Below, piece by piece: positions 35,437-44,393 of a DNA stretch of 64,000 nucleotides. The stretch is from positions 62,001 through 126,000 of the forward strand of contig CAYQKV010000003.1 of NCBI GenBank assembly GCA_964418255.1, in the 5' to 3' direction. A program made the position numbers and the translations under genes. Every line of letters starts with the position of its first letter. The first letter of the stretch is position 1. A model generated the notes under the pieces. It ran no database searches. It was not told the origin of the DNA and saw only the letters and a program-made list of their open reading frames with translations. The stretch is from CAG-1782 sp964418255 (lineage in GTDB: Bacteria; Bacillota; Clostridia; Christensenellales; DTU072).

Positions 35437-36117
35437 TTATTTTTTACGGTTAATTTTATTGCGCGGGCAAACGGCTATGCAGATTCCGCACACCGCGCCG
35501 CGACCGATTTCGCGGTAGGCTTGTTTCATATGTTTAGAGCATTTTTCCGCGCAGAAAATCGTATCTCTTTTAGCGCCTTCCGCATATTCGGTTCCCGAAA
35601 TTGCGTGAGCGGGACACGCTTTGACGCATTTATCGCAATTTCCGCATTTCAAAAGGCAGGGCTCTTCGTCGGGCGTGAGCGGTTCGTTTACAAGGACGGT
35701 GGCAAGACGAACCATACTTCCGAAGTCTTTGTGAATAAAGAGCGCGGACTTTCCGATATAGCCTAAATTCGCTTTAACCGCGGCGGTTTTATGAGGGAAA
35801 GCGCCCGCGTACGGGTCGGCGACGGAAGATTGACTTGCGGGTATCATAAGGGGATGGAGACCTTCTTTTTCAAGCGTAAGCGCGGTAAAAAGCGCAAGAC
35901 GGTCGAGAAAAGCGTTGACCGTGCGGTAATGGTGAAAATATTGATAGGTTGGAGCGGATTCATCGAAAATCTGTTCGACGACGGAATCGAGAAGTTTTAT
36001 TCCGATAGTCACCGCGCCGCGATAACCTAAGTTTCCTTTGATTTCGCTTATGTCGGAGAACCCGACGAAGCTCGCGCCCATTGATAGAAGTTCTTTTTTC
36101 AGTTCGTCCAAACGCAT
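35437..36117 (-). CDS. QueG-like 4Fe-4S double-cluster protein (short epoxyqueuosine reductase relative)
   Basis: 226 residues from MRLDELKKELLSM, with AGAGGA upstream. It carries two 4Fe-4S motifs at the C-terminus: CLLKCGNCDKCVKACP near 154-169 and CAEKC...CGICIAVCP near 192-220. The N-terminal DUF1730-like part (GASFVGFSD, GYRGAVTIGIKL) resembles QueG, which reduces epoxyqueuosine to queuosine in tRNA. QueG is normally about 380 residues with C-terminal HEAT repeats; these are absent here. The genome also has queH at 54.8 kb, which does the same reaction, so this short protein may have another reductive role. Confidence 0.75.
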   Translation of the reverse strand: MRLDELKKELLSMGASFVGFSDISEIKGNLGYRGAVTIGIKLLDSVVEQIFDESAPTYQYFHHYRTVNAFLDRLALFTALTLEKEGLHPLMIPASQSSVADPYAGAFPHKTAAVKANLGYIGKSALFIHKDFGSMVRLATVLVNEPLTPDEEPCLLKCGNCDKCVKACPAHAISGTEYAEGAKRDTIFCAEKCSKHMKQAYREIGRGAVCGICIAVCPRNKINRKK

Positions 36118-36201
36118 TTTTGTTTTCCTCTTTTTAAGTATACTATACCTCGCCGTCGGGCGCAAACGGGTACGGTGGGTTTGTCAAAAAAAAAATCGGT
36201 A

Positions 36202-36231
36202 TTGACAAGACGTGCCCGAACAGAATATAAT
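36202..36231 (+). promoter_or_regulatory. Promoter of the PI-PLC/kinase/GDPD operon
   Basis: TTGACA (36202-36207), an 18-bp spacer, TATAAT (36226-36231). About 38 nt of leader with AAGGAGAG precede the first ATG. Confidence 0.83.
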
Positions 36232-36275
36232 TTATATATTAAGTATTTTTAATTAAAAATAAGGAGAGGGCAAAA

Positions 36276-37184
36276 ATGATTTACCGAAGATGGATGTCTT
36301 ACGTTCGCGACGACGTTAAAATAACCAACCTCGTCATTCCGAGCGCGCACAATGCGGGAAGTTACGGAATGAGACCCGTGGCGTGCTGTCAGGACGGCAA
36401 TTTTTACGAACAGTTTTTGTACGGGATAAGGCATTTCTGTGTGCGTCTCGATACGGACAAAAAAGGGAATATCGTACTTTGCCACGGTATTAAAAAGGGC
36501 GATTTGTTTGAAAACGCGCTTAAAGACTGGAAACGTATGCTCGAAGAGAACGACAGCGAGTTTTTCATTTTCGACGTGAGAGAATACTATACCCAGCACG
36601 TTATCGGCAATATCAATCTTAAATTTTCCGCCGACCCCGCGAAAGTGGACGAGCTTTTTGCAAAATATATCCAACCCGAGAAGTACGCGTTTACCGATTT
36701 CAAGGACATAAAAGACGTGACGATGGGCGATTTGCGCGCTTCGGGGAAACGCTATATCCTTCTCAATTACAAAAAAGAATACGCGTACAGCGTGAACTGT
36801 CCGCATATCATTCCGTGGGACAGGATAATTCACGGCTTGCCCGCGCAGAATTTCGTCAAGAAAGCCGTCGGATTTTTCGATTCGTTCGAGATTGACGGGT
36901 TGTTCTGGTTCCAGACCCAGCAAACGCCGAATTTAGGTACGCAGATAGGGTTCCGCACGCCGAGAAAACTCGACAGAACGCTGAGACCGTTGTATTACAA
37001 ACTTATCGAAAGCATAGCAAACAACCCGAAATATCTTGCGAAAGCCAACATAATAAGCGGCGATTTTATGACGGAAGATTATATGAAAGTGAGAAATATT
37101 CTTCTGCTCAATATTCTCAAAAACAATCTGTACGAAGATAAAAACGTGGAATTTATAAAAGGACTTTGGAAAAGCGAACTATGA
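36276..37184 (+). CDS. Phosphatidylinositol-specific phospholipase C-like phosphodiesterase
   Basis: 302 residues. It has the PI-PLC X-domain pattern: IPSAHNAGSYG near 21-31 with the first catalytic His, GIRHFCVRLDTD near 50, IVLCHGIKKG near 66-75 with the second His, and FFIFDVREYYTQ near 95. Classical bacterial PI-PLCs are secreted, but no signal peptide is present here, so this one should act inside the cell. It could cleave phosphatidylinositol, a related lysolipid, or a glycerophospho- or cyclic phosphodiester. It is first in an operon with a metallo-hydrolase, two PfkB kinases and a GDPD; the last step overlaps by ATGA. Confidence 0.8.
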   Translation: MIYRRWMSYVRDDVKITNLVIPSAHNAGSYGMRPVACCQDGNFYEQFLYGIRHFCVRLDTDKKGNIVLCHGIKKGDLFENALKDWKRMLEENDSEFFIFDVREYYTQHVIGNINLKFSADPAKVDELFAKYIQPEKYAFTDFKDIKDVTMGDLRASGKRYILLNYKKEYAYSVNCPHIIPWDRIIHGLPAQNFVKKAVGFFDSFEIDGLFWFQTQQTPNLGTQIGFRTPRKLDRTLRPLYYKLIESIANNPKYLAKANIISGDFMTEDYMKVRNILLLNILKNNLYEDKNVEFIKGLWKSEL

Positions 37185-37873
37185 AACTCAAAATTCTCGG
37201 AAAATACGGACCTTACGGAAAAGCGGGGGAGGGCGCGGCAAGCGGATATTTATTGACCGACGACGGTTTTTGTATGCTTATGGATATGGGAAGCGGCGTT
37301 TTGTCGAGGTTGATTGCCGAAACCGGCGTTAAAAACCTCGACGGAATTTTTATTTCCCACCTTCATTACGACCATACGAGCGACCTGCTTCCTTTCCGTT
37401 ATCTCCTGGAAGAGACGGGCGCGAAAGTGACGATTTATACCGAAAAACAGAGCGGCGTTTGGTATGATTTACTGTTTGACCATCCGCTTTTCAACGTGGT
37501 AAACGTCGATGAAAATACCGTTCTCAATATTAAAGGAAAAAGGATTACATTTTACAGAATGAAACATCCGGTTCCCGATTTGGCGATAAAGGTTGACGGA
37601 AACGGCGTTTTTGCATATACGGGAGATACCGTTTACAATGAAAATTTACATAAACTTTTGTCGGGGTGCGACGTTGCCGTGGCGGACTGTTCGAAACCCG
37701 CGACGTTTATCGGCGGGCATATGCGAGCGACCGACGCTGTCAATCTGAAAAAAGAAACGGGGGTAAAACTCCTTATCGCCTCGCACGCTTCTCCCGATTA
37801 CGACCCGAGCGCGGAGTTCGAAGGGTGCGAAGGAATGGTTTTTGCCGAAGAGGGCAGGGAATACGGCGTATGA
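37181..37873 (+). CDS. Metallo-beta-lactamase fold hydrolase (RNase Z-like)
   Basis: 230 residues starting MKLKILGKYGPYG. The metal site HLHYDHTSD near 61-69 has the HxHxDH motif. Further ligands are in DTVYNE near 155, GGHM near 180 and ASHASPDYD near 203. The N-terminal GEGAASGYLL resembles RNase Z/ElaC-type and cyclic phosphodiesterase-type members. With PI-PLC and GDPD neighbours, a phosphodiester substrate is plausible but not proven. It overlaps both neighbours by ATGA. Confidence 0.82.
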   Translation: MKLKILGKYGPYGKAGEGAASGYLLTDDGFCMLMDMGSGVLSRLIAETGVKNLDGIFISHLHYDHTSDLLPFRYLLEETGAKVTIYTEKQSGVWYDLLFDHPLFNVVNVDENTVLNIKGKRITFYRMKHPVPDLAIKVDGNGVFAYTGDTVYNENLHKLLSGCDVAVADCSKPATFIGGHMRATDAVNLKKETGVKLLIASHASPDYDPSAEFEGCEGMVFAEEGREYGV

Positions 37874-38757
37874 AAAAGTATGAAACCCTGATAATCGGAC
37901 ACGTCACTATGGACGAAAACATAGATTTCAGCGGCGCGAAAGTTTTCTCGGAAGGCGGCGCGGTTTTATATTCGTCCGCGGCGGCGTACGGAACGGGGCA
38001 CAGGGTCGCCGCGCTTACCGCGCTTGCGGAAAAGGACAAGGGTAGGTTAAACGCGTTCCGTCTGCCGAAAGAAGACGTGTTCTGCCTTTATAAAGAGAAT
38101 TCCACCGATATGTACAACAGGTATTTTACGGCGGACAGAGAGAGGCGGGAGAGTAGATGCGTTAAACGCGGAACGCCGTTTGAAAAAGCCGATTTAGTAA
38201 ATATTCCCGAAGCGGAAATTTATCATCTTGCGGGCTTGCTTTACGGAGATTACGGGGAAGGGACGGTGGAATATCTTGCGACGAAAGGCTCGGTAGCCGC
38301 GGACTCGCAAGGGTTCTTGCGTAAAGCGGACGCGGCGGGGCGTATGTACCTCGAAGACTGGAAAGAAAAGAGGGAAATAATACCGTATATCACGTTTTTG
38401 AAAACCGACGCGGCGGAAGCGGAGATACTTACGGGGACGGACGACAGGGTTAAGGCGGCGCGTATGCTGTGCGATATGGGCGCGAAAGAAGTTATGATTA
38501 CGCATAACACCGAAGTGCTTGTCTGCGACGGAAAAGAGATTTTTACTTGCCCGATAAAAGCGGATTCGCTTGCGGGAAGAACGGGAAGGGGAGACACGAC
38601 TTTTGCGGTTTATTGCGCGGAAAGGCTCGCGCATCCGATTTATGAGGCTTTGGAATTTGCAACGGCTACGGTTTCGCTTAAAATGGCTACGCCGGGTCCG
38701 TTTGCGGGAAACAGGGAGGACGTGGAAGAGTTTATCCGAAAAAAATACAGGGGGTAA
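37870..38757 (+). CDS. PfkB-family carbohydrate kinase, paralog 1
   Basis: 295 residues from MKKYETLIIGHVTMDENID. PfkB landmarks: GGAVLYSSAAAYGTGH near 29-44, FLKTDAAEAEILTG near 173, and the catalytic loop GRTGRGDTTFAVY near 238-250. The loop reads GRGD instead of the usual GAGD but keeps the catalytic Asp. It is about 55-60 percent similar by eye to the paralog two genes downstream. Substrate is unknown; inositol, a sugar alcohol or a nucleoside are possible. Confidence 0.82.
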   Translation: MKKYETLIIGHVTMDENIDFSGAKVFSEGGAVLYSSAAAYGTGHRVAALTALAEKDKGRLNAFRLPKEDVFCLYKENSTDMYNRYFTADRERRESRCVKRGTPFEKADLVNIPEAEIYHLAGLLYGDYGEGTVEYLATKGSVAADSQGFLRKADAAGRMYLEDWKEKREIIPYITFLKTDAAEAEILTGTDDRVKAARMLCDMGAKEVMITHNTEVLVCDGKEIFTCPIKADSLAGRTGRGDTTFAVYCAERLAHPIYEALEFATATVSLKMATPGPFAGNREDVEEFIRKKYRG

Positions 38758-38763
38758 AAAACT

Positions 38764-39411
38764 ATGATGATAACTGCGCACGGCGGCGCGCTCGGCACAG
38801 GAAGGAATACGCCTTTATATTTTAAGAGTATGGAAGACTATCTTGTCGACGCGATAGAAATCGATTTGCGAAAGAAAAACGGTAAAATTTACCTTGCTCA
38901 TTCGCCTTTCTATCTTTTTAATCCGAAGAAGCTCACGCTTAAACGCGCGTTCGAGTTCGTCAAAAAGAACGGCTGGACGGTTAATTGCGACGTTAAAAGG
39001 TCGGGACTTGTAAAAGAAGTGCTGAGCGAAGCGAAGAATATGGGGATAGAAGACAATATCCTGTTTACGGGAAGCGTTTCCGAAGCGGATTTAAGAGACC
39101 TCGACGCAGGGTGCGTGTATCTGAACGCGACGTTCTTCCCGTATAAAATGACAGAGGAAAACGTGCCTCAAATAAAAAAACACATAGAAAAGTTCAAAAA
39201 CCCGAGAATTAAGGGGATAAACATCAATTTTCGTTGCGTTACCGACGGTTTTGCCTCGGCGTGCGAAAGGGAAAATCTGAAAATCTCGGTGTATACCGTG
39301 GACGAACCCGAACTGATAAAGCGGCTGGTAGCGTATTCCGCGGTGGTAAACGTAACTACGAACATTCCCGACAAAGGGTTGGAAATTCTCGGAAGAGGAG
39401 TTAAAAAATGA
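38764..39411 (+). CDS. Glycerophosphodiester phosphodiesterase family protein
   Basis: 215 residues, a compact GDPD TIM barrel. AHGG near 5-8, IEIDLRKKNGKIYLAHSP near 32-49 and SVYTVDEPE near 175 match the family's catalytic residues (two His and two acidic residues binding a metal). GDPDs split glycerophosphodiesters such as glycerophosphoinositol into glycerol 3-phosphate and alcohol. No signal peptide. It lies between the two PfkB paralogs and overlaps the second by ATGA. Confidence 0.83.
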   Translation: MMITAHGGALGTGRNTPLYFKSMEDYLVDAIEIDLRKKNGKIYLAHSPFYLFNPKKLTLKRAFEFVKKNGWTVNCDVKRSGLVKEVLSEAKNMGIEDNILFTGSVSEADLRDLDAGCVYLNATFFPYKMTEENVPQIKKHIEKFKNPRIKGININFRCVTDGFASACERENLKISVYTVDEPELIKRLVAYSAVVNVTTNIPDKGLEILGRGVKK

Positions 39412-40313
39412 AAAAATACGACGTTCTTACCATAGGACACATATCTCTCGACTACAATATAGACTATCTCGACAATCAGATTATCGAGGTAGGCGGCGCG
39501 GTGATTTATTCTTCTGCCGCGGCGTATGCCGCAGGTTATAAGGTGGGCGCGGTTACAAAACTCGCCGAGCGCGACAAAGAACGGCTTAACGAATTCGTTA
39601 TTCCCAAAGAAGATATATTTTTTATTCCGAGCGAAAAATCGACTTCGATACGGAATAAATATTTCACCGCAGACAAGGAAAAAAGGAAGTGCACCTGTAT
39701 TTCTCAAGCGGACGCGTTTAGGATAGAGGATATACCGCAGGTTGATTGCGGGATATATCATCTGGCGGGGCTGATTTACGGAGATTTCGACGGAAAGCTG
39801 ATAAAAGAACTTGCGAAGAAAGGAAAAATCGCAGTGGACGTGCAGGCGTTTTTGCGGCACGCGAGCGGGGACGGGACAGAGATGTATTTTGCAGACTGGA
39901 AAGAGAAAAAAGAACTTCTTCCTTATATCGATTATTTCAAAACCGACGCCGCCGAAGCGCAGATACTTACGGGAACGGACGACCGCAGGGAAGCGGCGAA
40001 AATCCTTTACGGTTGGGGCGCGAAAGAAATAGTCATAACGCATAATACCGAAGTCCTTGCCTACGACGGAAAGACAATGGAAACCGTACCGATTAAAGCA
40101 AGAAATCTTTCGGGAAGAAGCGGAAGAGGAGATACGACTTTCGCCGCGTATATAGCGGAAAGAATTAACGCGCCGCTCGAAAAAGCGTTGCTGTTCGCAA
40201 CCGCGACGGTTAGCAATAAAATGGAAAAACCCGGTCCGTACAGAGGAACGCGCGCCGACGTAGAAGAATATATCGATAAGTTTTTTTCCGAAGAGAAAGG
40301 TATTTTGCTTTAA
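39408..40313 (+). CDS. PfkB-family carbohydrate kinase, paralog 2
   Basis: 301 residues, clearly homologous to paralog 1 along its whole length. Shared blocks include GGAVIYSSAAAYAAG, IYHLAGLIYGD, FKTDAAEAQILTGTDDR, ITHNTEVL and GRSGRGDTTFAAY near 245. The same GRGD replacement is present. Divergence between the two suggests an old duplication rather than a recent copy. Last gene of the operon; the T-box promoter lies about 20 bp downstream. Confidence 0.83.
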   Translation: MKKYDVLTIGHISLDYNIDYLDNQIIEVGGAVIYSSAAAYAAGYKVGAVTKLAERDKERLNEFVIPKEDIFFIPSEKSTSIRNKYFTADKEKRKCTCISQADAFRIEDIPQVDCGIYHLAGLIYGDFDGKLIKELAKKGKIAVDVQAFLRHASGDGTEMYFADWKEKKELLPYIDYFKTDAAEAQILTGTDDRREAAKILYGWGAKEIVITHNTEVLAYDGKTMETVPIKARNLSGRSGRGDTTFAAYIAERINAPLEKALLFATATVSNKMEKPGPYRGTRADVEEYIDKFFSEEKGILL

Positions 40314-40335
40314 TCGTCAATCTGAAAAAAACACC

Positions 40336-40364
40336 TTGACAAGCATACGTAGTTATGATATATT
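40336..40364 (+). promoter_or_regulatory. Promoter of the T-box-controlled symporter
   Basis: TTGACA (40336-40341), a 17-bp spacer, TATATT (40359-40364). Confidence 0.78.
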
Positions 40365-40370
40365 TATTTC

Positions 40371-40670
40371 AAAGCGTTTGAGCGGAAAGAAGTAGGCTCG
40401 GAGGAACCTTCAGAGAGACGTCGGCAGGTGCGAGACGTCGGGAAATCCCTGACCGAATACATTCCGTTAGCCGCGTACGGAAAGGAAACGAGTATGCTAC
40501 GCCGGGTTCGCCCGTTACCGCGATAAAGCGTCACCCTGTAAACAGGCGCGCTTGACGAGGTTCGTACAGCGATGTGCGGACGAAAAGAGGTGGTACCGCG
40601 ACAAAATCACAAACAGTCGTCCTCTTTTCCGAAACTTAACGAAAGTTTCGGAAAAGAGGGCTTTTTATTT
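40371..40670 (+). ncRNA. T-box riboswitch leader
   Basis: The T-box itself, GAGGTGGTACCGCG, is at 40587-40600, and AGAGAG plus GGTGCGAG of Stem I are near 40411-40435. The specifier side has AGTA at about 40391 facing GAA at 40455-40457, the loop-E pair. The bases after GAA are TACA, so the codon is UAC (Tyr) or, one base later, ACA (Thr). The UGGU bulge favours a tRNA with discriminator A, as tRNA-Tyr has. The terminator stem is 40621-40637 with 40643-40659, then a U-run. Uncharged tRNA should allow read-through into the symporter gene. Confidence 0.93.
40621..40670 (+). terminator. T-box regulated terminator
   Basis: CCTCTTTTCCGAAACTT (40621-40637) pairs perfectly with AAGTTTCGGAAAAGAGG (40643-40659), followed by CTTTTTATTT. 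The 5' part of this stem is what the antiterminator competes for. Confidence 0.9.
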
Positions 40671-40761
40671 GCGTTTGCAGGATATGCAACACAATTAAAT
40701 GCGGGAATCGGTGCTTAAATAAGCAATAAAAGACACCTAAACATATAAAAGGAGAAACAAA

Positions 40762-42480
40762 ATGATGTACGGATTGGCGGGTGCGCAGAAGAGCGTCGGA
40801 GGAATCGTCCTTATGGCTTGTATGATAGCGGTATTTTTCGCCGTTATGGTTTACGTCGGGATTTATTTCCGCAGGAAAGCCAAAAACGTAAACGGGTTCG
40901 TTTTGGGAGGGCGTAACGTAGGACCGTGGCTAACGGCGTTTACCTATGGAACGTCATATTTCAGCGCGGTTATATTTATAGGATACGCGGGACAGTTCGG
41001 TTATTTGTTCGGCGTGGCGAGCACCTGGATTGGCATAGGCAACGCGGTTATCGGGTCGTTGCTCGCGTGGGTTGTATTAGGCAGAAGAACGAGAATAATG
41101 ACGCAGAAACTCGACACGAAAACAATGCCCGAGTTTTTCGGAAAACGGTTCGATTCGCGAGCGTTGAAAGTGGCGGCGGCAATCATCGTATTCATATTCC
41201 TTATTCCGTATACGGCTTCGCTGTTTAACGGACTGTCGAGACTGTTCACCGTTGCTTTCGGTTTCAAGAACGAAACGGTAGCGTATATCATTATAGTGTG
41301 CATTATGGCGGTGCTTACGGGCGTGTACGTGCTTGCCGGCGGCTATATGGCGACCGCGGTCAACGATTTTATACAGGGAATAATTATGCTCATCGGTATA
41401 GTGGCGGTGGTTTGCGCAGTGCTCAACGCGAACGGCGGACTTACCGGGTCTATGTCCGCGCTTGCGGGAACGGCGGGATGGCAGTATTCGTCGTTTTTCG
41501 GAGCGATGCCCGTTTTCCTCGGGTTCGTAATAATTCTTACTTCCCTCGGCACGTGGGGCTTGCCGCAAATGGTAAATAAATTTTACGCTATAAAAAGCGA
41601 AAACGATATTAAAAAAGGAACGATTATCTCCACGGTCTTCGCGCTTATCGTCGCAGGCGGATGTTATTTTATCGGAGGGTTCGGCAGACTGTTCGTAGAA
41701 AACACGACGGATTTCGATTCGATTATACCTACTATGCTCGAAAAATCGATAAACTCGGATTTTCTGATGGGTATTATCGTAATTTTGGTATTAAGCGCGT
41801 CGATGTCCACGCTTTCGAGTCTGGTGCTCACGTCGTCGAGTACGCTCACCCTCGACCTTATCAAAGGACATATCGTTCCCGAGAAAAAAATGACGGAAAA
41901 GAAGCAAATGCTGATAATGCGTATCTTCCTCGCCGTGTTTATCGTAATAAGCGCGACGATAGCGATTATTCAGAGAGTATACAATTTCAGCGAAATAGCT
42001 TCTCTTATGGGTATAAGCTGGGGCGCGCTCGCAGGTGCGTTCCTCGCGCCGTTCCTGTACGGACTTTACAGCAAGAAAATCACGAAAAGCTCGGTTTGGG
42101 CATCCTTTATCGTAGGTTTGGCGATAATGATATTCTCGCTTATCTATAAACTCGCGGGATGGAGTTTTATGAAAGCGACGTTTGCTTCGGGAGAAACGCT
42201 CGACTTTGCGAACGCGATTGTAGCGGGCTCGGCGGCGATGATTTTCGGGCTTATAATAGTGCCGCTCGTAAGTTTGTGCACTTATCGCTTGGAAGTTAAA
42301 AAAGGAAAACTCGACCCTGCGTACGTCGCGAACATATTCACCTGTATGGACGGAAAAGTTACGGTAGCGAGAAGCGAATCGCTCGGAGACGAACTTGCGG
42401 AAGCGGAGTGCGAAAACGTAAGAGTAGGCGATTCGGAGAAAGGAAGCGTTGCCGAAAACGCAGAGGAAAAGAGCGAATGA
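40762..42480 (+). CDS. Sodium:solute symporter (SSS family), T-box controlled
   Basis: 572 residues with about 13 membrane helices. The N-terminus has NGFVLGGRNVGPWLTAFTYGTSYFSA near 45-70, the SSS signature, and GLPQMVNKFYAIK near 262 is typical of proline/panthothenate-type members. The C-terminal 55 residues are a hydrophilic acidic tail. SSS carriers couple sodium to uptake of amino acids, sugars, vitamins or sialic acid. Control by a T-box implies an amino acid (Tyr or Thr by its specifier) or a precursor of it. AAAGGAG precedes the ATG. Confidence 0.87.
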   Translation: MMYGLAGAQKSVGGIVLMACMIAVFFAVMVYVGIYFRRKAKNVNGFVLGGRNVGPWLTAFTYGTSYFSAVIFIGYAGQFGYLFGVASTWIGIGNAVIGSLLAWVVLGRRTRIMTQKLDTKTMPEFFGKRFDSRALKVAAAIIVFIFLIPYTASLFNGLSRLFTVAFGFKNETVAYIIIVCIMAVLTGVYVLAGGYMATAVNDFIQGIIMLIGIVAVVCAVLNANGGLTGSMSALAGTAGWQYSSFFGAMPVFLGFVIILTSLGTWGLPQMVNKFYAIKSENDIKKGTIISTVFALIVAGGCYFIGGFGRLFVENTTDFDSIIPTMLEKSINSDFLMGIIVILVLSASMSTLSSLVLTSSSTLTLDLIKGHIVPEKKMTEKKQMLIMRIFLAVFIVISATIAIIQRVYNFSEIASLMGISWGALAGAFLAPFLYGLYSKKITKSSVWASFIVGLAIMIFSLIYKLAGWSFMKATFASGETLDFANAIVAGSAAMIFGLIIVPLVSLCTYRLEVKKGKLDPAYVANIFTCMDGKVTVARSESLGDELAEAECENVRVGDSEKGSVAENAEEKSE

Positions 42481-42512
42481 CAAAAAACGCCCGCGTCTCG
42501 GGCGCAACGAAC

Positions 42513-42542
42513 TTGACTTTACGTTGCGGGCAAGGGTATAAT
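42513..42542 (+). promoter_or_regulatory. Promoter of the transketolase/acyl-CoA synthetase operon
   Basis: TTGACT (42513-42518), an 18-bp spacer, TATAAT (42537-42542). A leader of about 65 nt with GGAGG precedes the ATG at 42613. Confidence 0.8.
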
Positions 42543-42612
42543 ATATTATATAAATAAACGGTTTATTAGTTTATAAATTGTTTATAGCTTAAAAACAAGG
42601 TGCGGAGGTAGA

Positions 42613-43428
42613 ATGAACGAAGAGTTGAAAACTTTGGCGCGAGAAATCCGAAAAGACATCGTCGAATGTATACGCAGTATAGGTGTGGGGCACATCGGCG
42701 GAAGTCTTTCGATAGCGGACGCGCTTGCCGTTTTGTACGGCAAGTATATGAACGTAGACCCGAAGAACCCCGATATGGAGGGAAGAGACAGGCTTGTTTG
42801 CAGTAAAGGACACGCCGGGCCCGCTATTTATTCCGCTTTGGCGGAAAAGGGGTATTTCGATAAGGAAGACCTGAAAACCCTCAATAAAGGCGGCACGCGC
42901 CTTCCCAGCCATTGCGATATGAATAAAACGCCGGGCGTGGATATGACGGCGGGGTCGCTCGGACAAGGATTTAGTTGCGCCGTGGGTATGGCGCTCGCTT
43001 CCAAACTGAAAAAAGACGGCGCGACGATTTACGCAATCTTAGGCGACGGCGAAAGCCAGGAAGGACAGATATGGGAAGCGGCTATGTATGCGGGCAATAA
43101 TAAACTCAATAACCTCATAGCGTTCACCGATTATAACAAATTACAGCTCGACGATTATGTCGCGAACATTAACGATATTTATCCGCTCGTAGATAAGTGG
43201 AGAGCGTTCAAGTTCAACGTAATCGACGTTAAGGACGGAAACGACGTGGACGAAATAGACGCGGCGATTGCCGAGGCTAAAAAGTGCGAAGACAAACCGA
43301 CGATGATAATTCTCAATACCGTAAAAGGAAAAGGGATTTCGGCGGCGGAAAACGCGCTTGTCGGGTCGCACTCGATGACGATAACCGACGAAATGTACGA
43401 ACTTGCCGTTAAGGAACTCGGGAGGTAG
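42613..43428 (+). CDS. Transketolase, N-terminal (thiamine diphosphate-binding) subunit
   Basis: 271 residues, one half of a split transketolase. It carries the ThDP/metal motif ILGDGESQEGQIWEAAMYAGNNKLNNLI (near 137), seen as GDGE...NN. HIGGSLSIADAL near 28 is at the active site. Split enzymes are common in Clostridia and may act in the pentose phosphate pathway or on a related two-carbon transfer. It is followed 2 bp later by its partner subunit. GGAGG at 6 bp gives the start. Confidence 0.93.
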   Translation: MNEELKTLAREIRKDIVECIRSIGVGHIGGSLSIADALAVLYGKYMNVDPKNPDMEGRDRLVCSKGHAGPAIYSALAEKGYFDKEDLKTLNKGGTRLPSHCDMNKTPGVDMTAGSLGQGFSCAVGMALASKLKKDGATIYAILGDGESQEGQIWEAAMYAGNNKLNNLIAFTDYNKLQLDDYVANINDIYPLVDKWRAFKFNVIDVKDGNDVDEIDAAIAEAKKCEDKPTMIILNTVKGKGISAAENALVGSHSMTITDEMYELAVKELGR

Positions 43429-43430
43429 AT

Positions 43431-44375
43431 ATGATGCAGAAACTTATGAAAGAAGTATTTATCGAATACCTTCGCGAGGAAATGGAGAGAGACGAAAAGA
43501 GAGTTTTGTTTGACGCAGACCTCGCAAAATGCATAGGAAGCGGTTCGATTTACAAACAGTTCCCCGACAGAGCGTTCGACATAGGCATAGCCGAAGCGAA
43601 TATGGCGGGGATAGCCGCGGGATTTTCCGCGTACGGGTTCAAACCGGTAATCACGTCTTTCGCGCCGTTTGTGACGAGAAGGATACTCGACCAGGTTATG
43701 ATTAGCCTCGCGTACGCGAAACAGAACTGCGTTATCGTGGGAACAGACCCGGGAATCTGCGCGGAACTCAACGGAGGCACGCATATGCCCCTCGAAGATA
43801 TAGGCGCGTTGCGTTCCATACCGGGAATAGTAATTTACGAACCGACGGACATTATCGAATTGCAGGCGATTTTGCCCGAAATTATGGCGGCGAAAGGGGT
43901 GGTCTACGTAAGGCTCAACCGCAAAACGCCCCCGATTATTTACCGTAGCAAGATAAGAATAGATTTCGGACTGTGCAAAGCGGACGTTATCGAAGAGGGA
44001 ACGGACGTAAGTCTGATTGCGTCGGGAATTATGGTGGAAACCGCGCTTCAAGCGGCGGAAGAACTGAAAACGAAAGGAATAAGCGCGGAAGTAGTCGTTT
44101 GTCATACCGTTAAACCCATCGACAAAGAGACGATAATAGGGTCGGTAAAAAAGACGGGAGCCGCGGTCGCAATCGAAAATCACAACGTAATAGGCGCGCT
44201 CAGAAGCGCGGTGTGCGAGACGGTGTGCGAAAACTATCCCGTCCCGGTAACTTGCGTGGGAGTGAAAGAAAAGTTCGGGGAAGTCGGCAAAATGCCGTAT
44301 CTCAGGAACGTTTTCGGAATGGAAGTAAACGACGTGGTAAAAGCCGCCGAGCAGGCGATTGCGTTAAAAAAATAA
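43431..44375 (+). CDS. Transketolase, C-terminal subunit
   Basis: 314 residues, the pyrimidine-binding and C-terminal domains. DIGIAEANMAGIAAGFSAYGF near 50-70 contains the Glu that activates the cofactor. GTDPGICAELNGGTHMPLEDIGALRSIP and VYVRLNRKTPP follow. The C-terminal domain (LKTKGISAEVVVCHTVKPID) is the regulatory lobe. It lies directly downstream of the N-terminal subunit, so the heterotetramer should assemble from one mRNA. Confidence 0.93.
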   Translation: MMQKLMKEVFIEYLREEMERDEKRVLFDADLAKCIGSGSIYKQFPDRAFDIGIAEANMAGIAAGFSAYGFKPVITSFAPFVTRRILDQVMISLAYAKQNCVIVGTDPGICAELNGGTHMPLEDIGALRSIPGIVIYEPTDIIELQAILPEIMAAKGVVYVRLNRKTPPIIYRSKIRIDFGLCKADVIEEGTDVSLIASGIMVETALQAAEELKTKGISAEVVVCHTVKPIDKETIIGSVKKTGAAVAIENHNVIGALRSAVCETVCENYPVPVTCVGVKEKFGEVGKMPYLRNVFGMEVNDVVKAAEQAIALKK

Positions 44376-44393
44376 ACTAAGGAAAAGAAAAAA

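Noticed and set aside
36276..37184. Secreted PI-PLC virulence factor
   Set aside because: No signal peptide is present at the N-terminus, so secretion is not supported.
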